Below, in pieces: positions 47,099-56,071 of a stretch of 64,000 nt of DNA. A program made the translations under genes and the position numbers. Within the stretch, counting starts at the first letter, position 1. The number at the start of each line of letters is the position of its first letter. The notes beneath the pieces are model-generated. The model was not told the origin of the DNA. It made no database searches and worked only from the letters and a program-made list of their open reading frames with translations. Origin of the DNA: an uncultured Saprospiraceae bacterium (lineage in GTDB: Bacteria; Bacteroidota; Bacteroidia; Chitinophagales; Saprospiraceae); the NCBI GenBank assembly GCA_938015435.1, contig CALLPN010000006.1, forward strand, positions 186,001 to 250,000. The letters run 5' to 3'.

Positions 47099-48565
47099 TT
47101 ATAATTTTACCCAACCCCGTGTTCGACTTACAGCATCGGCCCATCGATCTAGTTTAAGGGCTCGTACTTCGTTACTCATGTTGGGATTAAATTCACGATC
47201 GACTTTTCTATTTTGAATGACATGATCTTTAGTCCAAATACCGATTTGGATACCCGCTAAATATGCTGCACCTAATGCAGTAGTTTCTACTTGTAGCGGG
47301 CGCTCTACAGGAACATCGAGTAAGTCAGATTGTATCTGCATGAGATAGTTATTGGTGCAAGCTCCACCATCTACCTGTAGGGATTTTACTTGTATACCAG
47401 AGTCACGTTCCATAGCCTTAATCACATCGCAAGTCTGATAGGCGAGAGAGTCCAATGTAGCTTTGACGATCTGATTACTATCCGCACTTCTGGTTAATCC
47501 AAATATGGCACCACGTGCAGACATATCCCAATAGGGTGCCCCTAATCCAGCAAAAGCAGGCACTACTACTACATCATCTTCTTCTACGGAAAGTGCTATT
47601 TTTTCGGTTTCCTTACTATCCGTAATTATTGATATTCCATCACGTAGCCATTGTATCGCAGCGCCAGCAATGAACACACTTCCTTCGAGTGCATATTCAG
47701 GCTTGTCGCTATTGGAGCAAGTAAGAGTAGTAAGTAATCCATTTTTAGATTGAATAGGATTCGAACCAATATTCATCAACATAAAGCAGCCTGTACCGTA
47801 GGTGTTCTTAGCCATGCCTTTATCAAAACATGCTTGGCCAAATAATGCTGATTGTTGATCTCCAGCTACGCCATTGATCGGTATTTGATAACCATCTATA
47901 ATAGTGTAACCAAAGTCTGCCATCGAAGGTAGTACTGTAGGTAATACGTCGTTTGGTATATTCATGAGATCAAGTAATCGCTGGTCCCATTGCAATCTTT
48001 TGATGTTGAATAGCATGGTACGGCTAGCATTAGTGTGATCCGTAAAGTGTGACCTTCCTTCTGTTAATTTCCATATGAGCCATGTATCTATTGTTCCGCA
48101 GATAAGGTTACGAGATCTATTATCTTCTTGATCCAAAATCCATTTAAGTTTGGTCCCTGAGAAGTAAGCATCTGGTATAAGCCCAGTATTCTCTATGATA
48201 TAATCCCCATTAGTCGTATCTCTAAATGATTGTGCATATTCTGCGGTACGTTTATCTTGCCATACTATTGCATTATATACAGGGATTCCGGTTTGTTTAT
48301 CCCATACTACTATCGTTTCTCTTTGATTTGTGATTCCGATAGATAAGATTTGATAAGCAGATACCTTAGCTTCAGAAAGTAGGTTAGTCATCATCCGAGA
48401 CTGTGTTTCCCAAATGGTCAGAGCATCATGTTCTACCCATCCAGCTTTAGGGAATATCTGTGAAAATTCTTCCTGAGTGGTATGTAATATATTTCCATTT
48501 AGATCTACTAAAAGTGCTCTACAGCTAGTAGTTCCTTGATCTAAAGCTATGATGTATTTTGGCAT
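47099..48565 (-). CDS. glpK: Glycerol kinase
   Basis: FGGY-family kinase of 488 residues from ATG 48563-48565. An upstream ATG at 48592 adds nine unconserved residues. It phosphorylates glycerol to sn-glycerol-3-phosphate, the substrate of GlpD. Visible blocks: phosphate-binding IALDQGTTSCRALL (5-18); glycerol-site WQDKR; the FGGY block SLAYQTCDVIKAM with KSLQVDGGACTNNYLMQ; and AGDQQSALFGQACF. It stands alone, separate from glpD, with no glpF facilitator beside it. It is divergent from the arylsulfotransferase-like gene across a 206-base spacer. Confidence 0.96.
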   Translation of the reverse strand: MPKYIIALDQGTTSCRALLVDLNGNILHTTQEEFSQIFPKAGWVEHDALTIWETQSRMMTNLLSEAKVSAYQILSIGITNQRETIVVWDKQTGIPVYNAIVWQDKRTAEYAQSFRDTTNGDYIIENTGLIPDAYFSGTKLKWILDQEDNRSRNLICGTIDTWLIWKLTEGRSHFTDHTNASRTMLFNIKRLQWDQRLLDLMNIPNDVLPTVLPSMADFGYTIIDGYQIPINGVAGDQQSALFGQACFDKGMAKNTYGTGCFMLMNIGSNPIQSKNGLLTTLTCSNSDKPEYALEGSVFIAGAAIQWLRDGISIITDSKETEKIALSVEEDDVVVVPAFAGLGAPYWDMSARGAIFGLTRSADSNQIVKATLDSLAYQTCDVIKAMERDSGIQVKSLQVDGGACTNNYLMQIQSDLLDVPVERPLQVETTALGAAYLAGIQIGIWTKDHVIQNRKVDREFNPNMSNEVRALKLDRWADAVSRTRGWVKL

Positions 48566-48771
48566 ATGACGTGTTGGATAATTAAAGTTCAAAGTACGAA
48601 TCTAAGAGTAGTTATAGGTAGCTATAGGTTGATATTATTCTATTAAACATATTTCTAGGTTATTTTAGATTTTCTCAATCGGACAATTAAGTCTGTTGCT
48701 TTCTCAGGATCACCAAAGATTGATTAGCTTTATATCTCAGAATATAACTGCGGATATAAAGCTCTACTATT

Positions 48772-50367
48772 ATGAAATATATGATTAATCTACAAAGATA
48801 TTTTACAGCGGTATTAGTTGTAAGCTGTATAGCTACTACGATAGGACAAGATGGTCTAAGATTATTCGATAATAGGGCAATGGAAGGCTATACATTATAT
48901 CAAACAGGAAGTACTAATAAAGCGATCTTAGTCAATAACTGTGGAAACCTTATTCACGAATGGTTATTAGTGGCATCACGTTATCATCCTAAGCTTCTAC
49001 CTAATGGAAATATTGTTTATATAGAAGATTTTTCGAGAAGAGTAATCGAGAAAAATTGGAATGGTAATTTAGTTAATGAAATCACTATAGACGATACTGA
49101 CATTAGACTTAATTATGAAGTAATTGTTCTACCTAACGGAAATTATTTATGTCTGGCACGAAGAGAATTTAGTGTGTCGCAATTCGAAGCACTAGGTTAT
49201 AATTATGGATTTGCTGTGGGTACCTCTATTGGCACTCCATCTCAAGTGGACATTGTTGTGGAGATTGATCGTAATAGTGGTGAAATCATTTGGCAATGGG
49301 ATATATCGGATCATGTCATACAAGAACGTGATCCTTCTAAAGGAAATTTTGGAGTGGTAGCAAACCATCCAGAACTTTTAAATATGGATGGCATTTCGAC
49401 TTTTGATTGGACATCAACGGAATCATTTATGATCAATGGGTTTGATTATAACCCAGAGCTTGATCAGATTGCTTTAAGTGTTCGTAAGATGAGTGAAGTC
49501 GTTATCATAGATCATTCTACTACGACGGAGCAAGCTGCTGGACATTCTGGCGGTAACTCAGGCAAAGGCGGTGATATATTGTATCGCTGGGGAAATCCTC
49601 AAAATTATGGTAGAGGGACGAATAATGATCGATACCTTTATTTTCAGCATAATCCGAATTGGATAAAGAATGGACCACATGCCGGAAAATTGATTATGTA
49701 TAACAATGGTCTCAATAGACCTAATACAAATTCATCAAATGACTATTCTACTATACCTATCATCGATACTGGAGTAGATGGTAACGGAAATTATTCACTA
49801 CCGAGTACTGCGCCTTATGGTCCATCTAGTCCAGACGAAGATTATAGTAAAGTGACTACGGGTAATGATTTTTTCTCAGGATATACCTCTGCGGGTAGAG
49901 TCCTTGCAAATGGAAATGTATTAGTAACTGTTGGTGGTAGCGATCGTGCGTTTGAGATGTTACCAGATGGTACAGTTGTGTGGGATTATGGATTAGTTGG
50001 TACGGGATTGACTTTTAGAGTAGAAAAATATGCTTTAGATTATTCCGCTTTCATAGGTAGAGATTTGACACCTGGTGATGTTTTGGAATCTCCGCCAAGC
50101 ACAGTTAATTGTGTACTGTTGGATGTAGTCGATACATATTTTGATAATAGCCAAGTTTGGATTACAGAGAACCAATTAAGATGGTCTACCGATCTTACTG
50201 AAGATTTGGCATTGAGGATATACACCTTGGATGGAAAATTATTGATGGACCGAGAGTTTCGAGGAAATCAATCTTTAGATTTTAGTGATTTTACAAACGG
50301 TATCTATTTTGTCAATATTAAAGTCGAAGGAAACAATCAATCAATAACTTACAAAGTCATTAAATAA
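48772..50367 (+). CDS. Arylsulfotransferase-like T9SS protein
   Basis: Secreted protein of 531 residues with a Sec signal (about 1-27). The body (about 28-450) is a propeller of the aryl-sulfate sulfotransferase (ASST) family: LVNNCGNLIHEW, YHPKLLPNGNIVY, VDIVVEIDRNSGEIIWQWD, FQHNPNWIKNGPHAGKLI and ARVLANGNVLVTVGG-like blocks. The last 75 residues are a T9SS sorting domain (RIYTLDGKLLMDREF ... NGIYFVNIKVEG). ASST enzymes move sulfate between phenolic esters through a histidine. Whether this surface homologue is a transferase or only a propeller is open, though a histidine in the FQHNPNW block fits the family. It converges on marR with a one-base gap. Confidence 0.82.
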   Translation: MKYMINLQRYFTAVLVVSCIATTIGQDGLRLFDNRAMEGYTLYQTGSTNKAILVNNCGNLIHEWLLVASRYHPKLLPNGNIVYIEDFSRRVIEKNWNGNLVNEITIDDTDIRLNYEVIVLPNGNYLCLARREFSVSQFEALGYNYGFAVGTSIGTPSQVDIVVEIDRNSGEIIWQWDISDHVIQERDPSKGNFGVVANHPELLNMDGISTFDWTSTESFMINGFDYNPELDQIALSVRKMSEVVIIDHSTTTEQAAGHSGGNSGKGGDILYRWGNPQNYGRGTNNDRYLYFQHNPNWIKNGPHAGKLIMYNNGLNRPNTNSSNDYSTIPIIDTGVDGNGNYSLPSTAPYGPSSPDEDYSKVTTGNDFFSGYTSAGRVLANGNVLVTVGGSDRAFEMLPDGTVVWDYGLVGTGLTFRVEKYALDYSAFIGRDLTPGDVLESPPSTVNCVLLDVVDTYFDNSQVWITENQLRWSTDLTEDLALRIYTLDGKLLMDREFRGNQSLDFSDFTNGIYFVNIKVEGNNQSITYKVIK

Positions 50368-50368
50368 G

Positions 50369-50806
50369 TTATTGTTTAGATTCGTAGTTATTCCATATTC
50401 TATCTAGTACAGAGATAAAAGTGTTATAGTCTTTTTGATTAATATCTTTTACTCCTACTGCTCGCAATCGATACATAATCGGCTCAACCGTTTCGATAGT
50501 TTGATGCCCTGTTTTAGTCACTGTCAATTTATATCTTTTAGAATCTCCGTCAAATCTATCTTTAGTAATCATCCCCTTTATTACCAATCCAGCAATGACC
50601 CTAGAGGTAGTAGCGCGATTGCGATAGTTGGTCTTAGTGATTTCTGATTGGGAAGCTTCATCGCCCAATACATAGATGCGATGTAGGATCGCCCACTGCT
50701 CTATAGTCAGATCAATACCATGTTCCTTAAAGGCTTTTAAGTAAATGGACTGAAGTTTTTTAAGCGTCTTATCTATTAAAAATCCATAACCAGTGGGCTG
50801 TTTCAT
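50369..50806 (-). CDS. MarR-family regulator, probably of hppD
   Basis: Winged-helix protein of 145 residues with the MarR plan: N-terminal dimer helix, central HTH (about 55-80, ASQSEITKTNYRNRATTSRVIAGLV), wing with RFDGDSKRYKLTVT, and C-terminal dimer helices. It is divergent from hppD with a perfect dyad in the shared spacer (50852-50877), the classical arrangement of an autoregulated MarR repressor and its target. The effector is likely an aromatic acid of tyrosine breakdown, by inference. Confidence 0.9.
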   Translation of the reverse strand: MKQPTGYGFLIDKTLKKLQSIYLKAFKEHGIDLTIEQWAILHRIYVLGDEASQSEITKTNYRNRATTSRVIAGLVIKGMITKDRFDGDSKRYKLTVTKTGHQTIETVEPIMYRLRAVGVKDINQKDYNTFISVLDRIWNNYESKQ

Positions 50807-50851
50807 GATACATAGATAGTCATTTCCCTTCAGAAAAATTATAACTCTTTC

Positions 50852-50877
50852 TATTTTGTTGCAGGTGCAACAAAATA
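50852..50877. promoter_or_regulatory. Perfect dyad operator between marR and hppD
   Basis: TATTTTGTTGCA, two bases GG, then TGCAACAAAATA: a 12+12 perfect inverted repeat. The TTGCA-NN-TGCAA core has the size and symmetry of MarR-family operators. It covers the probable -33 TTG of the hppD promoter, so binding would block RNA polymerase. Confidence 0.8.
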
Positions 50878-50890
50878 ATAATTATATTTG
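50859..50890 (+). promoter_or_regulatory. Promoter of hppD
   Basis: TTG at 50859-50861 (inside the dyad), 21 bases, then TATATTTG at 50883-50890. This fits the Bacteroidota consensus and gives a leader of about 57 bases before ATG 50954. Confidence 0.6.
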
Positions 50891-50953
50891 TAACCTATCC
50901 GGTTGGGATTTCTTCTAACTTGGAGATACTATTCACAAATCAAACATTCTACG

Positions 50954-52090
50954 ATGTCAAATGCAACTATAGACCTTCCAAAATTATATGACGCTGCGGC
51001 GGACTTCATGCCTTTATTAGGTACTGATTACCTTGAGCTCTATGTGAGTAATGCTAAGCAAGCAGCGCACTTCTATAAAGCGGCTTTTGGATTTCAATCA
51101 TACGCATACAAAGGATTAGAAACAGGAAGTAGAGAGTTAGAATCTTATGTAGTGATCCAAGATAAAATTAGATTGATATTGACTTCTCCATTGAAAAGTG
51201 GAACTGATGTAGGAAAGCATATAGACAAGCATGGTGATGGTGTGAAGGTGATTGCTCTATGGGTAGATGATGCTACTTACGCTTACGAGGAAGCAATGAA
51301 GCGTGGCGCAACGCATTATATGAAACCTACTGTCGAAGAAGATGAAGGCGGAAGAGTAGTGCGATCAGGAATCTATACTTACGGTGAGACGGTTCATGTT
51401 TTTGTAGAGAGAAAAGATTACAACGGATTATTTTTACCTGGATATAGAAAGTGGGAAACGCCAAGCTATAATCCTGAGCCTACGGGTCTCAAATATGTCG
51501 ATCACATGGTTGGTAATGTAGAGTTAGGTCGAATGAATCATTGGGTAAAATTCTATCAAGAAGTATTAGGTTTTGCACAGATACTTTCGTTTGATGATAA
51601 AGATATATCAACAGAGTATACAGCTCTTATGAGTAAGGTCATGAGTAATGGAAATGGCCGAATCAAGTTTCCAATCAATGAACCTGCAGAAGGAAAGAAG
51701 AAATCTCAGATCGACGAATATCTTGACTTCTATGAAGGAGAAGGGGTACAGCATATCGCAGTAGCAACTGATGATATTATAGGTACGATCAAGGAACTGA
51801 CAAGTAGAGGAATCGAATTCCTTAGGGTGCCAGATTCGTATTACGATATGCTTGCTGAGCGTGTAGGTAATATAGATGAAGATATCGAAGCCTTACGTCC
51901 ATTAGGCATACTTGTGGATAGAGATGATGAAGGGTATCTACTTCAGATATTTACTAAGCCAGTAGAGCCAAGACCAACAATGTTTTTTGAAATAATCCAA
52001 CGTAAAGGAGCCACTTCATTTGGTAAAGGAAACTTCAAAGCATTATTCGAAGCCATAGAAAGAGAACAAGAACTGAGAGGAACTCTGTAA
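50954..52090 (+). CDS. hppD: 4-Hydroxyphenylpyruvate dioxygenase
   Basis: Fe(II) enzyme of 378 residues from ATG 50954; a longer frame opens at 50903 but its 17 extra residues are not conserved. It converts 4-hydroxyphenylpyruvate to homogentisate in tyrosine breakdown. Two vicinal-oxygen-chelate domains are visible. The iron ligands are H184 (VDHMVGN), H267 (VQHIAVATDD) and E346 (MFFEIIQRKG), the complete 2-His-1-Glu set. The C-terminal FGKGNFKALFEAIEREQ helix, which closes the active site, is present. Control by the divergent MarR protein through the dyad is very likely. Homogentisate dioxygenase is not in the window. A strong terminator follows. Confidence 0.96.
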   Translation: MSNATIDLPKLYDAAADFMPLLGTDYLELYVSNAKQAAHFYKAAFGFQSYAYKGLETGSRELESYVVIQDKIRLILTSPLKSGTDVGKHIDKHGDGVKVIALWVDDATYAYEEAMKRGATHYMKPTVEEDEGGRVVRSGIYTYGETVHVFVERKDYNGLFLPGYRKWETPSYNPEPTGLKYVDHMVGNVELGRMNHWVKFYQEVLGFAQILSFDDKDISTEYTALMSKVMSNGNGRIKFPINEPAEGKKKSQIDEYLDFYEGEGVQHIAVATDDIIGTIKELTSRGIEFLRVPDSYYDMLAERVGNIDEDIEALRPLGILVDRDDEGYLLQIFTKPVEPRPTMFFEIIQRKGATSFGKGNFKALFEAIEREQELRGTL

Positions 52091-52111
52091 AAGTTAAATT
52101 ACAAAGGATTT

Positions 52112-52177
52112 AAATTCCAAACTCCAAAGCGATATACGAAGAGATTTTCTTCACTAGCTTTGAAGTTTGGATTTTTT
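52112..52177 (+). terminator. Terminator after hppD
   Basis: Long imperfect stem: CCAAACTccAAAGC on the left pairs with GCTTTgaAGTTTGG on the right, with an inner GAAGA/TCTTC hairpin. It ends in a run of six T at 52172-52177. Confidence 0.8.
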
Positions 52178-52200
52178 ATTTAAAACGATATTAAATTGCT

Positions 52201-52734
52201 TTACCTCACTTTTTCAAACAGGTACATGTTACCATCAGATGGGGTAGAATCTCCATACATGTATTGATCACAAAAAGTCGTAATACCCATCCTAATACTA
52301 AGGTCGGGCGTAGTATTAATTCTATGAGAAAAAGATGCGGGAGTATTAATCAAGCTTGTTTCTATATCCCAAATATGAGTAGTCATGGTATCTAAATGAC
52401 CATCATTGTAATTAAAGATGAGCTCAAATTCCGTAATTGTAAAAGAGATACAAGGCTGAGATACCTTAGGAACCCATCCTTCTCCATGTCCTATTAATTT
52501 CCATTCTCCGATAAGGTTGTTTCTAACGTCCGAAGCATCTGATAATCTCGTAGCAAAACAATCATCCATTATATTACGTTCCTCTTCGCTGATGTATCCA
52601 TCATTACTATCGTCATCTTGTACAAAATTACAGTCCAATGAGAGTAAATGATCATCGCTCTTGGCACAAGACAATATGGATATACTAATAGCAATAATAA
52701 TTACCATTGAAGGAGAAATAAATGAATTTATCAT
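52201..52734 (-). CDS. Small lipoprotein with EF-hand-like loop
   Basis: Protein of 177 residues. The lipoprotein signal ends in LSC (C23). Just after the anchor the segment from D41 to E52 matches an EF-hand calcium loop (D-x-S-x-D-G-x-I-x-x-x-E). It is followed by a lipocalin-like stretch, LIGEWKLIGHGEGWVP, and several beta strands. Proteins with a GxWxLxG opening are common lipocalin-like lipoproteins of Bacteroidota and have no known ligand. It lies 61 bases after the membrane protein gene on the same strand. Confidence 0.72.
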   Translation of the reverse strand: MINSFISPSMVIIIAISISILSCAKSDDHLLSLDCNFVQDDDSNDGYISEEERNIMDDCFATRLSDASDVRNNLIGEWKLIGHGEGWVPKVSQPCISFTITEFELIFNYNDGHLDTMTTHIWDIETSLINTPASFSHRINTTPDLSIRMGITTFCDQYMYGDSTPSDGNMYLFEKVR

Positions 52735-52795
52735 CTTAATAGATTTGTTGTTTATTACTAAGACGCAATTGTAATAATTTTGGTTGGTATCTAGG

Positions 52796-53248
52796 CTATT
52801 TGTTTTTTTTAGACAAAAAAATATTAAGTATTAAAACAACTTGAGCAATCAGAAATAGACCAATGCCCAATGCAATAACAGAATCAATATTCCAAGAAGC
52901 TTCTTGAAAACAAGTCATATAGAAAGTACCCATTATCGCGAGAGTCAATAAGCTATGAAAGTTAGTCATCCACTTGGTGAGTGAGTTACTTCTCTGAGAC
53001 CAATAAATGAATCCAAACACTAAAGATAAAATGCTTATAGTTACCACTAAATAATGAAACATAATTACATAGGTACTATTATTCCATTGTAAATCTACGG
53101 TGCCATGCTTCACAAACATAGACGAAGCTATAACAACCATAATTGCAAAGAACCAATAACTATGAATAGGAATAGTAGTTTGATTTTTAATGGGAATAGT
53201 ATTTTCCGATAACTGTTCTTGTCTATTGAATGTCTTTTTATTTTTCAC
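52796..53248 (-). CDS. Small four-helix membrane protein, unknown
   Basis: Protein of 150 residues with four membrane segments (about 30-46, 61-82, 93-111 and 122-145). I recognise no family. Its ATG overlaps the end of the SRPBCC gene by 11 bases, so it belongs to the same unit as the GNAT and SRPBCC genes. A role alongside the SRPBCC protein can only be guessed. Confidence 0.7.
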   Translation of the reverse strand: MKNKKTFNRQEQLSENTIPIKNQTTIPIHSYWFFAIMVVIASSMFVKHGTVDLQWNNSTYVIMFHYLVVTISILSLVFGFIYWSQRSNSLTKWMTNFHSLLTLAIMGTFYMTCFQEASWNIDSVIALGIGLFLIAQVVLILNIFLSKKNK

Positions 53249-53663
53249 AGTATTCTTTTAGTCTATTTAGAAAATAATTCCATCCTCCTTCACAGCTCTC
53301 ACGTTCAAATTCTGGAATGTCAGATGGGAATGATTCTAGTCCAGTACAAATAACACTTAGGTCCGAACCTTGTTCATTGCCTTCTATCGTAAATTGAGAG
53401 TAGGATAGGCCTGCGTATTCTGCATATTGCCAAGAGTACGTTATTGATTTTTTATCAGTGATTTCGGTTACTTCCCATTGGTGGGTAAACGTCTTTCCTT
53501 CATTTCGAATAATGAAAGAAGTAGAGAAACCGATTTTTGCTTGAAAGTCTGGTATATCTGTGAAGTACCATTGTTTCATTTCACTTGGAAGAGTGATAGC
53601 GTCCCATATTTTTTGAATGGGCGCATTAATATTTCTACTAACTACTATGGGCTTACGATTCAT
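53238..53663 (-). CDS. SRPBCC (AHSA1/START-like) domain protein
   Basis: Protein of 141 residues from ATG 53661-53663. The open frame extends to 53702, but that start would run 32 bases into the GNAT gene and adds unconserved residues. It shows the AHSA1 pattern: VSRNINAPIQKIWDAITLPSEMKQWY at the start, a TYSWQYAEYAGLS strand block, and a C-terminal helix GGWNYFLNRLKEY. This helix-grip fold binds hydrophobic ligands or Hsp90-type partners. Middle gene of a three-gene unit: 7 bases after GNAT, overlapping the membrane protein gene. Confidence 0.82.
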   Translation of the reverse strand: MNRKPIVVSRNINAPIQKIWDAITLPSEMKQWYFTDIPDFQAKIGFSTSFIIRNEGKTFTHQWEVTEITDKKSITYSWQYAEYAGLSYSQFTIEGNEQGSDLSVICTGLESFPSDIPEFERESCEGGWNYFLNRLKEYCEK

Positions 53664-53670
53664 TAGACTA

Positions 53671-54177
53671 TCATTTTTTATACCAATTACAGATGATATC
53701 ATCTCCTGGAAATTTTTCTGTTTTATAATGTTCCATGCCTAATTTCTGTAAGACTCTACATGATGCTATATTCTCAGGGTAGGCGAGTCCTACGATTTGT
53801 TTCAGACCAAGATCTTTGAAACCAAATTCCATAACAGGAATACATGACTCTGTGGCGATCCCTTTACCCCAATATTCAGGTAGAAATCTATAGCCTATAT
53901 CTGTTTCGCCAATAGCTGCTTCCCACTTGAGCCCAGAGAATCCTATTACTTTGTTGTCTGGTTTGTAGATGACAGCAAATCGCCCATATCCGTGCACCTC
54001 GTAATCTCTATGCCAGATAGTTGTAATAATCTTCTGTGCGTCTTGTAAGCTTGTGATTTGTGTATCGCCAGTATATCGCATCACTTCCGGGTGTGAGTTG
54101 AAGGCAAGGACTTCTTCGACGTCACTATCTACAAATGCACGAAGTATTAACCTATCGGTTTCTATTACTTTTTTCAT
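53671..54177 (-). CDS. GNAT-family acetyltransferase (RimJ/RimL type)
   Basis: Protein of 168 residues with the acetyltransferase_3 plan: ETDRLILRAFVDSDVEEVLAF at the start, the beta-bulge block VIGFSGLKW, and the acetyl-CoA loop PEYWGKGIATESCIPVMEFGF (about 106-126), followed by NIASCRVLQKLGM. It transfers an acetyl group from acetyl-CoA to an amino group of a protein or small molecule. It is first of a unit with the SRPBCC and membrane genes. Substrate unknown. Confidence 0.9.
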   Translation of the reverse strand: MKKVIETDRLILRAFVDSDVEEVLAFNSHPEVMRYTGDTQITSLQDAQKIITTIWHRDYEVHGYGRFAVIYKPDNKVIGFSGLKWEAAIGETDIGYRFLPEYWGKGIATESCIPVMEFGFKDLGLKQIVGLAYPENIASCRVLQKLGMEHYKTEKFPGDDIICNWYKK

Positions 54178-54302
54178 GTAAGCTCTCTTTGGCTAAGATG
54201 TTATCTTGTTATTTAGATTAAATGCAGTTTTTAGCAGATGAGTCCATATAGTAGACTTGTACTATTGTTATACATTTAGAAAATCTAAAACATAAAGATA
54301 CA

Positions 54303-54782
54303 ATGAAAAATATATTCTCAATACTGCTGATCATTTGCTTTTGTAGCACCAGTATCATGGCTCAGACAACTTCATCTGAGGTATTACCCAAGTATATACC
54401 AACTGATCAAAATTTACATAATACTATCGTAGAATTGGACAAGAAGTTTTTTGATTCTTATAATACTTGTGATCTAATCGTACAAGAGAAATTGATTGCA
54501 GAAGATTTAGAATTTTATCACGACCAAGGAGGATTACTTACTTCTAAGCCTCAACTCATACAAGCATTAAAAGATAATATCTGTAATAAAGTAACGAGAG
54601 AACTGATAGAAGGAACGATCGAAGTTTATCCAATTCCTGGATACGGTGCGATACAAATGGGCTGGCATCAATTCCATAATAGCCAAGAGCCAAATAGTAA
54701 GCCTAAGCCTAGTAAATTTGTCACGTTATGGAAACAAGACGGTTCGGAATGGCAAATTACAAGAGTGATAAGCTTACATTAA
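54303..54782 (+). CDS. Secreted SnoaL/DUF4440-like protein
   Basis: Protein of 159 residues with a Sec signal (about 1-20, ending IMAQ). The mature part is an NTF2-like fold (DUF4440/SnoaL): an N-terminal helix LHNTIVELDKKFFDSYNTCD, the block LIAEDLEFYHDQGG, and the final strand pair VTLWKQDGSEWQITRVISLH. Such cone-shaped folds bind small molecules or act as simple isomerases, and here no residues decide. Its stop overlaps the convergent histidine kinase stop by 4 bases. Confidence 0.85.
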   Translation: MKNIFSILLIICFCSTSIMAQTTSSEVLPKYIPTDQNLHNTIVELDKKFFDSYNTCDLIVQEKLIAEDLEFYHDQGGLLTSKPQLIQALKDNICNKVTRELIEGTIEVYPIPGYGAIQMGWHQFHNSQEPNSKPKPSKFVTLWKQDGSEWQITRVISLH

Positions 54783-56071
54783 AATCGTACTTTAAATTCA
54801 GTCCACGTAGTTTTAGGATTTGTCTGTAGGCTAAAGTCAGTATTGTGGGAGGTCAGTATGTCTCGGATCAACATTAGACCAACACCTTGACCTGTTGGTT
54901 TTGTACTGAAGAAAGGAGTAAATATTTTGTGAGCTATTTTATTAGGAATTCCTTCACCATTGTCAGATATAATTACAGTTGTTGGATATTCAGTACAACT
55001 GATTTTTATATCTCCATCTTCATGTATGGCTTCTATAGCATTTTTGATTATGTTGGACAATGCCTGTTCTAGTAACAGTTTGTCACCAGTGATGGTGACA
55101 GGATGCTTAGGTAAATCAAATTCGATTGAGATATCTAGCTCTTTCGCTTTTGGGATAAACAGTTGCCCACTTTTTTTGAGCAATAATGTAAGATCCATTT
55201 TTTGCATCTGTGGTTCTGGTAATCTTAATATCGATGCATAGTTGGCCATGAATTTTCCTAGGCCTAAATTTCTATCTCTCGCGATTTCTAGTGACTCTTT
55301 GAGCAACGGATCATCACCTTCTTTAAACCCATATTCCACGACAGTATCTAGTATTGAATTAACAGCTCCCATACTGTTATTTACTTCGTGTGCCATCATG
55401 CGTATTATCTTTCCGAAAGCATCCTTTTGGGTTTTTAGCATTTCGGTAGAGAGATCATCAATCAGGATAAATTTTCTTTTAAATCCTTTATGGACCACTT
55501 CATTGATTTGTACTTTATATTTATCTATTCCATTCACCTCAATAAGTGTAGGATCGTTATTCGCTATCTTTTGTATTCTAGGTATAAGCTCACTGGTGTA
55601 TTGGTCTAGTCGCTTGTCAGTCCAGTTGTCTGTGATATCAAGAATCTCGGCAGCAGATGGATTTACATTAGATAGCTTACCATCGTAATCCATGATAATG
55701 ATACCAAGGGGAGTAACTTCTATTAAGTTTTGTAGAAAATAACTTTGACCAGTCATGAGCGTTCGCTCTTCCCTGAGTCGATCGATCATCTGATTGTAAG
55801 TCTCAATAAGGTTATTGATTTCAAAGGATCCAGTCTTGGTATACTTGATACTGAAATCAGCATCGGCAATAGCATCTACACCAGATTGCATAAGTTGAAT
55901 CGGTTTGATAAATCCTTTGTACAATTCATAGCTTAGAAATAAACTAAAGACTACTAATAATTCAGTCCCTAAGAATAACCATTTGTTATCTTCTAATAAT
56001 TGATAGATCACAAGGATGAGTACCGTATGAATGATTGCTATGAAGAGAATATATTTAAATCTTAGGCTCAT
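54779..56071 (-). CDS. NtrY-like sensor histidine kinase
   Basis: Membrane kinase of 430 residues. Two membrane helices at about 7-27 and 31-50 enclose almost no periplasmic loop, so it senses in or near the membrane. HAMP-like linker (about 53-105), PAS domain (about 110-200, with GIIIMDYDGKLSNVNPSAAEIL), H-box MMAHEVNNSMGAV with phospho-acceptor H228, then the ATPase domain with N box (LSNIIKNAIEAI), DNGEGIPNKI, and the G2 region TGQGVGLMLIRDIL. The HEVNN box is typical of NtrY-type kinases. Its ATG overlaps the response regulator gene by 17 bases, so the two are coupled. It is the obvious partner of that regulator. Confidence 0.93.
   Translation of the reverse strand: MSLRFKYILFIAIIHTVLILVIYQLLEDNKWLFLGTELLVVFSLFLSYELYKGFIKPIQLMQSGVDAIADADFSIKYTKTGSFEINNLIETYNQMIDRLREERTLMTGQSYFLQNLIEVTPLGIIIMDYDGKLSNVNPSAAEILDITDNWTDKRLDQYTSELIPRIQKIANNDPTLIEVNGIDKYKVQINEVVHKGFKRKFILIDDLSTEMLKTQKDAFGKIIRMMAHEVNNSMGAVNSILDTVVEYGFKEGDDPLLKESLEIARDRNLGLGKFMANYASILRLPEPQMQKMDLTLLLKKSGQLFIPKAKELDISIEFDLPKHPVTITGDKLLLEQALSNIIKNAIEAIHEDGDIKISCTEYPTTVIISDNGEGIPNKIAHKIFTPFFSTKPTGQGVGLMLIRDILTSHNTDFSLQTNPKTTWTEFKVRF

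Noticed and set aside
47085..47114. Inverted repeat GTTGGTAAAAT / ATTTTACCCAAC between the OmpA-type gene and glpK
   Set aside because: The right arm is part of the glpK coding end, one bulged base, and no T run; too weak to call a terminator.
55242..55688. 148-codon frame opposite the histidine kinase gene
   Set aside because: It is antisense to conserved HAMP/PAS/H-box coding sequence and rich in Ser/Leu/Ile, a shadow of codon use on the other strand.
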